Shown: positions 1 through 12,700 of the stretch, in pieces
Layout of the letters: every line of letters begins with the position of its first letter
How positions within the stretch are numbered: the stretch's first letter is position 1
Assembly: GCA_005406025.1 (NCBI GenBank)
Contig: BGZK01001029.1
Coordinates: forward strand, 161,326-225,325
Source: Eumeta japonica
Taxonomy: Eukaryota; Arthropoda; Insecta; Lepidoptera; Psychidae
Direction of reading: 5' to 3'
Length of the DNA stretch: 64,000 nt
Made by a program: the position numbers and the translations under genes
The notes under the pieces: model-generated
What the model was told of the DNA's origin: nothing
What the model saw: the letters and a program-made list of their open reading frames with translations, nothing else
The model's database searches: none

Positions 1-345
1 CAATATGTATTTCAATGTTCTGTTTAAATAACGCCATCTGTTAGATCACGAAATTTATCTCAGTATTTTAGTTAAATAGCGCCATCTGTAAGATCACAAA
101 ATATATCTCAATATTTTATTTAGATAGCGCCATCTCTTAAATCACAAATACTATCCCAGTATTTTACTTAAATAGTGCCATCTGTTAGAACGTAAAATAT
201 ATCTATGTTTTATTTAAATTATACCATCTGTTATCCCAAAAAATTCATCTCTATTACTTAAATAGCACCATCTATTAGATCGCTTTTAATCTAACAGATG
301 GCGCGATTTTATTTAAAATGTAACTCAGTATTTTATTTTTATAGT
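1..345. repeat. Degenerate 48-bp tandem array with a terminal inverted copy
   Basis: The core GCCATCT recurs at 33, 81, 129 and 177 (exactly 48 bp apart), then as ACCATCT at 223 and 267. Each unit carries a TTAAATAGCGCCATCTGT stretch followed by an AT-rich tail with ATATCTCAGTATTTTA. At 283-303 the core appears inverted (ATCTAACAGATGGCGC), making a hairpin with the preceding unit. The array begins at or before the window edge, so its full length is unknown. No function can be assigned. Confidence 0.8.
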
Positions 346-605
346 GCTATCATTTGTTGTTGAAATCTAATAATATATCAACAATGTAATTGTGGCAAAA
401 TGATATGAAATGGCATTAAATGAAAATAATCGAAGCTTTCCATTTTTTTTTCTAGAGGAAACACCTATATAGCAAAATTTGAAAAATATAATTGTATGAA
501 GTACTCATTTCCATTCAAATTCTTAGGGCCGTATCCGAGATAGCGCATTTATGTATATTATACGTGCCGAGACAGCCGTGAAGAATAGTTAGTTCGGAGG
601 CTCAC

Positions 606-702
606 CTGGAATTTGCCGACGCTGCGTCCCAGCGCGGAAAATCACCTTTACGATTTCTCGTCCCAGGGTCTAGGTGCTCCGGGCCGCATTCGTCTAGTGG
701 CA
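606..702 (-). CDS. Possible internal exon of an unidentified minus-strand gene
   Basis: A GC-rich island in AT-rich surroundings is bounded on the minus strand by an acceptor (ATTAAAAACAG at 703-713) and a strong donor (CCAG then GTGAGC, donor at 605-604). One of the three frames is open through all 97 bases and reads PLDECGPEHLDPGTRNRKGD followed by FPRWDAASANS. I do not recognise the protein. Flanking exons were not found: upstream exons would lie at higher coordinates and downstream ones beyond the window edge. The plus strand is also open here, so strand choice rests on the splice signals. It could instead be a GC-rich repeat fragment. Confidence 0.4.
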
Positions 703-2556
703 CTGTTTTTAATTGCAATTATACATCCGCTAACGTATTTTTATATATAAAACTGTATTAGCCACGGTTTCCATTTTCACAGGAATCTTAAATTTTCGGA
801 ATAATAAGTACTTAAATATAAATCAATAAACTCCTCTACCTTGAAGTGAAAATCTCACCATAATAATCCTGTCATTCTGAAAATACCCAGGGCAAACAAA
901 TAATCAGACAGATAAACAAAATAGAAACAATATATAGAGAGATAGATAAAATTTAGAAGATATGTTTGGGTGCTCAATACGTTTAAATAACTTTAGAATT
1001 TAATAAAACTTAGTCGTTTTGAAATCAGAGACGCACTCTTAATTTTATTTATATATGTAGATTTATATTTTATAGGTATCTTTTCTACAAACGGAATTCG
1101 ATAATAAATATTGCTGAGATGTTTTTAGCACTATAATCGACGAAATATGTACGTTGTGGTACTTTCTTCAGTTCTTCCTCATATTATTTCGTCGATTTCC
1201 GCGACACAAACTTCACTGTTTCAATTGTATAATAATAATAGCACTGGCCACTGATCTTCGTTCGTGAACAAAAGTCACAATCATGTCCATAGATGAATAT
1301 TAATATAATCATGTCAAATTTCTATCTTTTAGAACGTAAAACTTCTAAAAGATAGAACTGGCTATAGTTGTGTATCTTTAGAGAAAATTTGGCGTTACGG
1401 AATCGACCACGTGACAATATAGGCCCCTTATGTTCACATATTAGTTAGCATTTAGGTCAAATCTTGCAACCTTAACCTTTTAACAGCCAAATCTACATTT
1501 AGAACGATTTGATGAAATTTGGTATAATTTATGCTCCGAAGCGACATTTATGTACAACATATTTATAAAATGACCGCAGCCCCAAGATGGACTTTTTTTT
1601 TGAATAGGTTGTGAAAATATTCTCGGACGAAAGATCACGCGACCTAGAGACCTGGTTAAGTGGGATTTTTATGACGGTTTACTTATTCTTTACGAAAGTA
1701 CTGAAATGGAAAATAAGTGAAAGATTTTGATAAGCAAGCGATAAAATGATCGTCACAAGAACTTCAGTGTGGCCGCTTCCAAGATTGCAGATCAACGATT
1801 TCCTCAACCGTCTTGAAATAAATACTAAATGAAAACTTTACAGAATAAAAGACGATGAGATAAATAATATAAATCTGTAGGTATCTAATATAAAGACGCT
1901 TTGAGATGGCTGACTAAATTTCTGACACAGATATCAACTGAAAGTGTTGCCAAATAGTTTACCTATGTGACCTCATTCTAATATCAGTATGATATAACAT
2001 GTGTATTCCACAAAATGGCAGACCTACTAATTTTCTTTATCCACCCTGTTAATATAGTTAACAAATGAAATTATTTGTCAATCAGTATTAAGTTCACTCC
2101 AATTTCAATACAGTAGATAATTTTTTACACTATAGAGAAGTTCTGATGGGTATCAAAACATGAAAAACGTGTAATTATTATTCTATCTAAATGTGAACTC
2201 GCTTACCTATTACTTCTAATAATAATTGTCTATTAAATTACAATAAAATGTCTACAAATAATTATCTCTAATCATATACAGCCAAAATTAAATTATTAAT
2301 AATTAAAATTATTTAATGTAAAATAAGAAAATATGTTCTTTTACATCATATAACTTCCACCAGTACCTAGGTCCTGAAGATTAATGATAGTAACGTGAAT
2401 CAAATTGAAGAAAATATTTGGGACAAAGTCCACCGAGATTCAATAAAATTAGTAACATTCAATAATTTGTCAGTAATGGACTTTGTGTCGTATACTTCTA
2501 ATCAAAATATTCATTCTGTAAAAATAATGTTTTTTAATGAGCACCAAGTCTACTTA
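703..2556. other. AT-rich stretch without recognisable genes
   Basis: No coding exon, RNA gene or known repeat was recognised. It contains one perfect hairpin (1320-1334 pairing with 1343-1357, 15-bp arms, 8-base loop). A short plus-strand open frame at 2395-2556 runs into the mariner end and shows no family features. Confidence 0.5.
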
Positions 2557-3847
2557 AACGAGGGGCGGCTGATAAGTCCGCGGCCTAAGGCATTAAATGA
2601 AAGAAAAGTACGAGTATTTTATTTTTATTTTTCAATATAGTCTCCCTCAAGCGAAATACATTTTTCGCATCTGGTGTATAACGCCTTCAAACCGCCCAAA
2701 AAATATTCCTTTTCTTTGCAGTCAAAATGGCTTTCTACAGCCATCTTCGTTTGATTGTCATCAACAAATCTACGACCACGTGACTCCTTTTTTAAATTAG
2801 AAAAAAGGAAATAGTCGCTGGGAGCCAGATCTGGACTGTAGGGTGGGTGGTCAATTTCCGAGAAGCCCGTGTCCTTCAGGGCCTGCCTCGAAACCCGCGC
2901 CGTGTGGACAGACGCATTGTCTTGTAAAAACAGCACTCCGCGCGCTAACTTCCCACGTCGCTTCTGTACGACTGACTCTCGTGCCTGAGCCAATATATTC
3001 GCGTAATATTGGCCATTCATAGTAGTCCCCTTTGGCAAGTAATCAATTAGTAAAACACCTTCACTATCCCAAAAAATTGTCGCCATAAGCTTCGATGCCG
3101 ACATTTGAACCTTGAATTTCTTCGGCGGCCTTTTCCTTTTTCGTCCATTGCATGGACTCCTGTTTAGATTCCGATCGTATTGACGAACCCAGGTTTCATC
3201 CACGGTTACAATTCGGTCGCAAATTTCGTCTATATTATCCCCGACTAACTCCAAAAATCCTTACTTGTCTGAAGTCGCCGCTGCTTGTCAAACGGCGTTA
3301 GCATTTTGGTACCCAACGCGCACTGATTTTCTCATATTCATATGCTCGTGTATAATTTCTCCAACTCGTTCTTTACTAATCTGCAACTCTTCAGCTATCT
3401 GCCATAATTTTATTCTTCGATCGGCCAGTACTAATTTTTCGATTTTTGAACATTTTCCTCCGTCACTACCGTCACAGGACGCCCTGGGCGAGGATCATCT
3501 TCACAGCTCTCTCGTCCTTGTTGAAATAAGCGAGCCCATTTTTGACCATCGTATACGAAGGCGCAGATTCCTGAAGAACTGATACCATGTCTTCAAAAAT
3601 TTCTTTGGGCGTTTTCCTTTCTTTACGAAGTACTTTATTACGGCGCGATGTTCAATATTACTGAGATTTGACGATTCGGCTGACATGATGCCGTTTGTGC
3701 TTCGACAGATAATTTGTTAATGACTTTAATAACGAAAGGAAGCTATATTTATACTAACAAGAAGTGTCGCAATTAGTGGTAATAGTTGTGAAATAATGAG
3801 TCATCGCTAAGTACCTTGGGCCGCGGACTTATCAGCCGCCCCTCGTA
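2557..3847 (-). mobile_element. Mariner-family DNA transposon, nearly full length
   Basis: The terminal inverted repeats are visible directly. The left end reads ACGAGGGGCGGCTGATAAG from 2558. The right end is its reverse complement, CTTATCAGCCGCCCCTCGT, ending at 3846. The match extends further inward through the CCGCGGCC that follows. The length of about 1.29 kb is typical for mariner, and the ends sit against TA-containing flanks as expected for TA target-site duplication. The single gene inside is on the minus strand and is frameshifted, so the copy is probably not autonomous. Confidence 0.93.
2625..3686 (-). pseudogene. Mariner transposase (DD34D), frameshifted
   Basis: The element's cut-and-paste transposase. 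Translation starts at ATG 3686 (MSAESSNLSNIEHRAV, the N-terminal helix-turn-helix region) and ends at 2625 (EGDYIEK). The C-terminal half (3254-2625, 209 codons) is intact and carries the catalytic landmarks: first Asp in TVDETWV, second Asp in FLQDNASVHTA, and the PPYSPDLAPSDYF motif with the third Asp 34 residues on. The N-terminal half needs six single-base insertions to restore the frame. Each falls in a short A or T run (after CGCCC, GGTC, GTTC, ATGAG, GTACC and AGGA on the coding strand). Apart from those shifts the protein is well preserved, with few in-frame stops, so this is either a recently broken copy or one with uncorrected base-calling errors. Confidence 0.92.
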
Positions 3848-3984
3848 TTATACACATTAGGAGGTGTAATACTCATGAATCAAGAAAAATATATTTATAA
3901 ATGTTTTACTATTAGTATTACACTCATTGTTTTATAAAAGTAAAAAAAAATGTATCTTCATTAGATGGACAATCAACACTAGTA

Positions 3985-5265
3985 TTATTCAATAAATTCT
4001 TTCAAAGTCGTCACAATATGTTGGTAAGAAATGTAAACATGTGATTAAATCAATGTACTCTTTAATAGAAATTGCTTTACCAGCCTCAGAAATTACGTTT
4101 AAATTACTAGGCAGTTCAATATCATTTTTTTTTAACATTCCTTCTGTGATCCACAATTCCAAAATCATCATCAAACCTTATTTTAAAGTACAACCTTCCT
4201 ATCTTCCCCTGTCTTACTTGCAAATGCATTTGAAATAAGTACAGGTTCTTTGTTCAAGTTTAGTTTCCTAAGTAAAAAGGGTAATGTGTGAGAGGGGGCT
4301 ACCTACGCATGTGCAATATAATTTGATATTTTTAAAAATCTTGCAGATCCGTATTTTAAACTGTATACTTGTTGGAGCACTGTCTAATTAGTTGCTTCCA
4401 ATCCCAACGTGTTAAAACCTCCAGCCGTGGTACACGTTTTCTTCTCTCAATTAAACCATGAATAGTATCTACCTCCATCTAAATATATCCTTTAAGCAGG
4501 ATTTTTGATTAATGGTTCTAATTTGAGGATATTTTGAAAGAACCCAATAAAATGCCACGTTTATGTTTTTATTTCGACCATAAAGACAATTCTTCAATAT
4601 CCTGTACAATACTTGAAAGTCTTGAACAAGGCAGATGCCATTTCATTACCACGGGTACCTTCACTTTCATCCTACATCATGAAATGAGCAGAAGTATCAG
4701 AAGCATCAAATTTTTTTTAAAGTTCAATGTCCACAGTTTTCTTTTATAAAAAACTGAGGTTACAGGTAAGAAGAGGAATCGTTAAACACTTCTGCAAGCC
4801 CACAGTTATTACTTTCACTTTGGGGTTATTTTTTGACCTCTGAATATCCATGTATTTTAATTCATATCTATTTTCTGATTCAGTAACACGAGCATCAAAT
4901 TCACCTTGTAGAACTTATTTTTCAATATTAGTTAATGTGGGTTTTACCTTAACAGTAAACGTATGACAATCGTCACGTGTCTATTCAAAAGGCTTTAAAA
5001 AACAACTTAAATTTCTTATTTAAAATATCATATAATTATACAACCACTTTTTAGCAATTTTATTTTCAGAAATGTTTCTTTCCTTACACCAGTTTAAATA
5101 CAATTTACATATTTTTGAACAAATGAAACTTGTAACGAATCCCATGCCGTTCAATATGAGGATAACACACTATGAGAACAGGATGTTCTTTATGTACAAA
5201 ATTTTTAGAGATATACGAATTCAAGTTCATATAATGTCCTTTGCTTCCCAGAAAGGTGGCATATT
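3985..5265 (-). pseudogene. Decayed repeat-associated gene (transposase-like protein family of arthropod repeats)
   Basis: Minus-strand translation in shifting frames gives a collinear series of recognisable pieces. From high to low coordinate: EHPVLIV..YPHIERHGI, a C..C stretch around TRDDCHTFTVKVKPTLTNIE, DESEGTRGNEMASALFK (about 4690-4600), VDTIHGLIERRKRVPRLEV then WDWKQLI (about 4480-4370), and NKEPVLISNAFASK near 4250. The order resembles an uncharacterised multi-copy protein family that I recall from aphid and lepidopteran genomes. That link is from memory, not a search. Stops and frameshifts are numerous, so it is dead. The 61-codon open stretch at 4174-3989 is its likely C-terminal part. 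Confidence 0.55.
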
Positions 5266-6009
5266 ACATTAAAATACTTTCAACTATTTTCCTCAGATAA
5301 AGAGATTTAAACATAGTGTCATACCTCCAGAAAGAAGTTGAAAAATACAAAAAGATTCTGCCACTGACAGATTTTACTGGGAAATGTAATGTCTTATACC
5401 TCCGAGGCACAGATATATATATATAGACAATAAAGAAATTCAGATTTCTACTTATTTTCAACACGGGCCCCTTAATCTCAAGCATCTGTTCAATGTCGAT
5501 TTTTTAGCCAATTGTAGTATCATACTAAAAGTACAAAGTATACTTATTGGTTTTTTCTTCTTTCAAACAAAAACTGACTAAAGAATCGACATAATTTCTT
5601 TGAATTATAGAAATAGTTTAGTAACTGGAGTCTGTCTTTTTTTATCACAGAAAAATCCAAGATTCTCATGGGATACATCCGTTTGATCTTGAAATAACAC
5701 ACCGGATAGTTTTTATTATGGAACAACACGCGAATCATGTGCGAAATAGTACCTTAAGTACTAAGATATATAGTCGCAGTACGATTAAATTTAGTGGAAT
5801 TTTAATTAAAGTCCTATGTAAGTAAATTTTATATTATTTCTAAACTTACTTGTTTGTCTACAATCAACAAAATGCTCTTCAAGATTTTATAGTCTTCAGT
5901 AAAACTAGATTTTCAAATATTTCATCAACCTTTCCTCAAAAACTATTCTTATTATATATTTATACATAAATATATTTAGACACTTATTATATACTTAAAA
6001 ACATGTTAT

Positions 6010-6044
<35 letters not shown>

Positions 6045-6433
6045 ATATGTATATTTAAGGGGCGTTAGATTTTAAATTGGGAAAAAAGACAGAATAAACA
6101 AATGTATGTTTGTTTGTTTTCATCGTAATATAATACTACCTTGTTTTGTGATATATAAATTAATGAATTTTACAAATGGGTTCCGTTATTGTCTTTACAA
6201 TTCCATAACACGAAAAATTCATACAGTATTTAACATTTCCAAAATAGAAAGATTCCAGAAAAAATATTCAAGTACAAAATAAAAAATGGGCTAAAAAAAA
6301 ATGTTACAGGTATCTACCTGATGAAAATACATATTTTGTTATAAATGATTATTGCAAAAAAGCAATGCATTGCAGCTGGAATAATTAAAAAAGTATACAG
6401 TCAATAACATTTAATTTCTTTTAATGTTATAAT
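5266..6433. other. AT-rich intergenic stretch with a TA microsatellite
   Basis: No gene recognised. A (TA)n run with a short TG extension lies at about 6015-6050. Two ATTAAA motifs on the minus strand (complement of 6420-6425 and 6410-6415) sit just past the WRAP53 stop codon and could serve as its poly(A) signal, giving a very short 3' UTR. Confidence 0.5.
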
Positions 6434-6712
6434 TCATATGTCTAAATTAGCAACTACATCAGTCCACCAAAATACAAGGCTATTTTCTTTATTTATTATC
6501 CCATTTCTCATATTGACTGCATCAATCTTCATAACAGAACTGTTATTGTCTTCTGATAACATTTTTCCATCAAGCACATGTGTTTCGTTTGCTGCATCTA
6601 GATCTGTCGACACTTCAGGATCTTGAAAGTGATATTGTCCCGATCCAGTGGCTAAAATTGGTCGACATGGATGTATTGATACACTATTGCAGCAATCATA
6701 ATGCAAAGGAAA
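6434..6712 (-). CDS. WRAP53: WRAP53 exon 5 (last)
   Basis: Residues 356-447, from acceptor GTTTTTCCAG to the stop at 6436-6434. Contains the closing-blade motif CCNSVSIHPCRPILATGSGQ, a non-conserved acidic loop, and LVFWWTDVVANLDI. Confidence 0.93.
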   Translation of the reverse strand, partial: FPLHYDCCNSVSIHPCRPILATGSGQYHFQDPEVSTDLDAANETHVLDGKMLSEDNNSSVMKIDAVNMRNGIINKENSLVFWWTDVVANLDI

Positions 6713-9700
6713 CTGGAAAAACAATGTTTGAATATTAGCAAACATAATATCAAAAATTAAATCAGATATGGGTTTAATTCATTTTTTCGATCAGAAATGA
6801 TAAGATGAAACTATTATATTAAAATTATAATGATTTTATAAAAATACATTGCTAGCATATTATAAACAATATTTCCTCCCAATTAACTGAAGGTCTTTTG
6901 ATAAGTATAGAGTTAGATAACCCAATTCAGACATACCAAATGGAATCGATCATGCGTCTTTCTGCAAATATTCATAATCTCCTTTTTTATAACAACTTTG
7001 CCAAAAAAAACCATAGTCATTGAAGGAGCTGTTTGTGAGAAAAATAGCTCAGAAAGTAAACATGAAATGTACCAAGTAAAAGCCCTAACGCGATGGTTAG
7101 CAACACGATGCGCACGCTCAAACGTCGTCACCCTGCATCTGTGCGATTCAGTGTCTACCAATACCGTCGCGGGTATGCACGTGAACGCGTGGATAACAAC
7201 CGGGCATGTGGCTTTACAGTTTTAGGTATTTTGTTATAAAGTGTTACTTTTACTATATTGACGTTTTTAAAACTAAGATTGTGTGTGATTAATATTGAAA
7301 TGTTTAATAACCACGCCTTTCACTGCTATCGTATATGCAAACATAATTTATTGTTGGAGAGTTTGCAGTGGTGACATCTCTACGGCTTTGAAACTTTGTA
7401 TTGAATAACCTGCGAGAATTAACCCTGACAGTCAATAACCTGCGAGTTCACAAGTAATATTGCGTGCTGTTTATCGTTTACGCGATAATTTGCCTATAGT
7501 GATACAAACTTCCCTAGGCGAACATCATCGTGGTCGCACTTCTGAAATCTCTTCACATATAGAAGAACGAATATTAAATTTTTTATGCGATTTCCGACAG
7601 CGAGTAGCATGCAAGCGGACGGAAGCTTTCGCATTTCACTAAAAATAGTACTCGCATTTAAAAAAAGTTAACAGATGTGGTTTCTACATTAAAAATGCAT
7701 GATCTTTTGCCACGTGATTACAGCCAGCGTGCAACATCAACATCACTGAAAGCATAAAGTATCATTTATACGTAAATGACTAGATAAATTCTTTAAGAAT
7801 AATATCGCATAGCCGGTTCAATATCTTTTGATTAATTTTTTTATTTAGTAAAGCTTTTTTATAAGACCCTAATCCTTGAATTTGCTCTTCCATTGTGAAT
7901 CTCAATTTAATAAATTAACTTATGATTTAAGAGGATTGAACACTTAAGCAAGTATTAGTATTAATTTCATCAATCTGACACATCAATTGTTAACAATTTA
8001 AATATACATGTAGAATCAGCTTATTGACCCTGAAGTAGAATTTCATATAAACTCTTTTAAAAAAACTATTAAGAACATAAATACAAATACTATAATTTAA
8101 AAAGTTATAAGGAAATTAAATTTATATGTTTAAATAAAGGTTATGGCCACATTATTATTCCATGAAAACAACTACAAATGTGAACAAATGTAGACTTCAG
8201 ATAAAACACTCCTCAGAAATAAAATGTCCATAAAAATAAAGAAGTCTTACCCTAAAAGAGCCATCATCACATAGTTTAGGATCATCCTTTATTTTCTCTA
8301 TTCCCGATTTCCAATCATAATACTCAGAATCCCAAACTTTGAGGGAACCATCCGTATTACCGGTGACTAAGTACTTGCCACATGGAGATATATCAAAATA
8401 TATTCTTTGGTTGGTCCTAACAACACGCTGTAGAATATTTATAGGAGTTGTGCAATACCTAATATCCCATACAAGTAGTTTATCATCTTTACGAGCTCCG
8501 GAAACCAAATGCAAGCCATCTGTAGTAAATTTCATATGTGTGACACCACCTATAAATAAAACTTCATCACTTTCAGAGAATGGATATCAATAAAACCCAC
8601 ATATTGCACTGGATTATCAGTTTTTGTGGATTCATTTCCAATATTACTAATTAATATCAAATGGATTTACAGTTATGAATAGAAATTAAATAGAAGGTAT
8701 GCAAAGCAAAAGAGGTATCTACACACAAAGACCATTCTTATATTCTTAATAGCCTAAGATGCAGTCTCTTAAGAATAGATGGACACCGCAGACATCTATC
8801 TGTGATCCCCACCTACCCTTCTAGGAAATAGGTATAAGTTTATACAAAAAATTGAACTTGATAAATACACAGATAAATTGCCATTTTGTGATAGTGCAAG
8901 TGAATGTATTTAATGAAATCAGATAATGTAAGCAGTGATAAGTTAGTGATTAACACACATCCCTGTAAATCAAGAGAGATTTCTTTGCTTAAGTTGAATT
9001 CCAGATCTATAACAGTGAGCGTTTTTCTTTAAGGAACATATGAAGTTTCCAAAACGCATTAAGTCAGCATCAACAAAAACCTCTTAAGACTTAGTTGAAT
9101 ATTATATGAATAGCTACAAATTACATTTTGTTGGAGTTATTTATTATAGTTCTTATGTGTAATTTTAATGAAATTAATATTGTTATATATGTGGAGAAAT
9201 TATGAAAAGTACTTGTTGTATCTTTACAACACCACTTGAATAATTGAAGCCAAAAAAACCTACATGTATCAATAGGTAATTTTCGAACTGAATAAACTGT
9301 TTGTCTAAGTAAAAGATGATTATGATTACGAGTAATAAATTAAAAAAATATATAAAGAATGAATTATAGATAATGTAACTCTGCTTTATATAAAAAAGTT
9401 TGGAACTCAGCTTTCATGTGACTTTAAGAATGAGAAGACCATTTTGTATTCAAATTATATTAAAAACTATTCACACAATTTATTCAACCTGTGTAGTCAA
9501 TAATAAAATTCATAGAGAAATATATTCAATTCCAAACTTTTTCCTCTTTTCTTTTCTATTAGTGTTGCAATAAAATGTAAATTATATTATTGACATTTAG
9601 AAATGGCATCAGTGACAGAATACAATAATAAAAAAATGTCATATTATTAATAGCTACCATACCACATATTCATCAAATCGAAAATATTTTACTAACAGAG

Positions 9701-12700
9701 TATTATAATAAGAGTTCAAATATTACAAAAAGAATGTACACCTGAATGTCCATACATAATTCCAATACTTCTGTATGTACCCATTTCACTCATATTGTAC
9801 AATGATATACTAGAATTCCAGGATCCAACTGCTAATATTTCATTGTTTATTGCAAAACAAGAAGCTGGATACTTTACTGAATGTTCACTGAAGTCTCGAC
9901 CTGGCCTGCAATAAAAAGAAATGTATATTGATAATAAAAATTTTCTATAAAATTACTATTAACACGTTAACAGCGAAGCACGTATCCAATTTGTGATTGC
10001 AGTTTTAATACAAGTCATGTGTAACACATGCTACATGTTATTTCGAAACAATTTATTTAAAGATGACATATCCAATGCATGATCGGCGAACAAAATAAAA
10101 TGTCTAATACTGGCCGTGTTCGTTGGCGTTTTTTTTTGGCGCAAGCGCCGTAATACACATTTGTATTGGACCACCACGGTGCGCAAACCACCAACCGCCT
10201 ACTGCGCATGTCAAAATTAAATTTTGCAATGCGCAGTATATAATATTACAGCGCATGCGTAAAAAAAAACGCCAACGAACACGGCCACTGTTAGCCATGC
10301 ACACAAACAAAAACAGGAGCATAATAAATACAAGATATCACATCATTCCAGTCAGTACGCAGTTGAGCTTGAGAGTATATGCTGATTTATGGCGCGAAAT
10401 GGCTGATACGCGATCGCATAATATGCGTAGTTCTACAAAAATTTAGCGATTTTACAATGGAATGCTGATGTGGAAGATGAAATTTTAGGTACGTATATTA
10501 TATATTTTTTTTTATTATTATTTGATAACTACTATACATATTGAACTCAACACTTTCCTTTGACAGGTGATTTATAGATATTTAAATTTCATTATTTGTT
10601 CATAGCCATTGTTTTGGAAATGCGGTAAGTGGTTGAGCACCATGATGATAATGATGGCTGGCTATCGTGTGGCAGGGGATGGGGATAGACCTAATCTTGT
10701 AGTCTCATGTAAAAGGGGACTCAAAGCGACTGTGTATTGTTGTTCCAACTGTGATGTGCCGCTATGTATAATCCCATGCTTTAAATTATATCACATGAAA
10801 AAAACTACATTATATAACCCGCATAAAATAAACATAATAGCGTTAATGATCCTGTGTTAGTTTTTTTTTATAAAAAATGTGATTTAGTGAACAATGAATA
10901 ATAAAACTTATATTGCATTATTTGAGTATTTTATTTTATAAACAAATACATACAATAATAGAATACAAAAAAATCACCTCGATATCTCTTATAGATTATT
11001 TTCTATGACGTTATGAAATATGCAAAAAATGCCCCATGTATGGGTAATGCGTGCAGGCCTGATCGTCTGCTGTTAAAGTGTCAATGTATAGTTAAGATAT
11101 AAAAGCAAAACTTAATATATTTAAAATAAAAATTTCTGCAATAAGAAACATAATAGATTAAAAAGCACATTGGCTCAGGCAGGCATCACACAAAATCTGA
11201 AATCATGTTTCATCCCATGCCACACACTGTATTTTTCATATAACCTGTTTTGGAAATGTAAGTTTTGACATTTTTTTTTATTCATTCCAATCATGAAACT
11301 ATAATATCTGTCGGATAAGCTAATTATTAGAGTATGCACAGTTTAAAACAAACAAAAGTTATTCTGATAGGGTGAAAACAGAACTGAAATGTGCATTTTC
11401 ATTAAGCCAGCAGAGATTACTTTCTGTCCTAGAGAAGAAAATGATCGCTTTCAGTCTGCCAACAGTCGCATCAGTCTGATATTATCCTTTGCTTGACTCA
11501 GCAGCATACCAACTCACATTTTAGATGCAGGTTACATAAAAAATATTGTTTAAAAACAAATAGCCAGTCTTTAAACTTAATAAACATGACACACATACCG
11601 TAATTATATGTAATTCACACATACCGATCAGTTTCAAATGTTCTTAGAAATTTTTTATAACCAGCTATAATTTTAGTACCATCATGTGAAAACGTTACAG
11701 TGAGTGCTGGCTCCATTTCATCAACAGCATTATACCCTCTATACGTGCATCTCAATGAACCATCAAAAGCATCCCACATCTGTACAGGACCATTCTGACG
11801 AGTTGTAAGCCAACTGAAATCAGAGGTCAATTACGAAAATAAATATAGTGTTTTTATTCACCTAATTAAATCAATAAAAATATAAAATACATTTCAATAT
11901 AAACACATCAATTTCTGCTATTGTTATAGTTTATATATGCATATACCGAAACTAAAACATTTATTATATCTCTCAATAATGTATAATTAACATCATGTGA
12001 GCAAAAATGTTAATTTTTAAATAAGCCATTTACTATAAAAAAAGCTTTAAAAAAATCCATATAATAAAACTACAGTAAGCCAGTAAGGTAGTTTGCATGA
12101 TGTTCTTCTAGCATCTATTGTTTTTTTACAAACTTGATGTCCTCAATTTAACAAAAACCTAATATGACACATGACACATACCCACACAAAAATTTGAGTG
12201 AACTCTGTCAAATTCAACATCGTCACTGATGAAAGTTTGGTACATTATCACATATTCAGAAGAATCATCCTCCATTGCAATAATGCTTTACCACTCTTCT
12301 ATTGAACTATCTAATTTTAACAACTTCAAATATAGAAATAATGCCATACAATTCCAACATCATTAAGAAAAATCACACTAAACATACATTTTATACACCA
12401 AAAAGAATGGATAAGCTTATTTTTTTTTATTATACAATTGGGTGAAACAGTGTCTAAGTATTACGAAGACTTTGACATTGTGGGAAACAATAAACCAATT
12501 ATTAACTTTCTACACTATTTCATTTTAGATATTTTAAATTCTTAAAAAGTTACCCATATAATTTAAGCAAAAATCCTATAAATAACTGTTTATAGAAGAA
12601 AAAGTAAACCTATTACATATAAATATTTACATAACACCATACCTACATGTCTCTGGGTAACTACTATTCATTCCGGGAAACCAGCAAAAATCATATATTA

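Larger units (their letters stand above)
9963..11080 (+). mobile_element. Internally deleted piggyBac-like element in WRAP53 intron 2
   Basis: The left end CACGTTAACAGC (9963-9974) directly follows a TTAA (9959-9962). The right end GCTGTTAAAGTG (11069-11080) is its imperfect reverse complement and is followed by TCAA, a one-base variant of TTAA. TTAA target sites are the hallmark of piggyBac. The only recognisable coding part is the C-terminal cysteine-rich domain at 10708-10794, so most of the transposase is missing. A separate palindromic MITE (10111-10287) is nested inside. Confidence 0.75.

Noticed and set aside
1..345. CRISPR-like array
   Set aside because: Units are contiguous and degenerate along their whole length with no constant-repeat/variable-spacer structure, and the genome is eukaryotic.
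2395..2640. 81-codon plus-strand frame
   Set aside because: It runs across the mariner terminal repeat, so the last third is transposon sequence, and the rest has no recognisable features.
10104..10446. Overlapping open frames on both strands
   Set aside because: They are produced by the GC-rich palindromic MITE at 10111-10287 and share no protein features.
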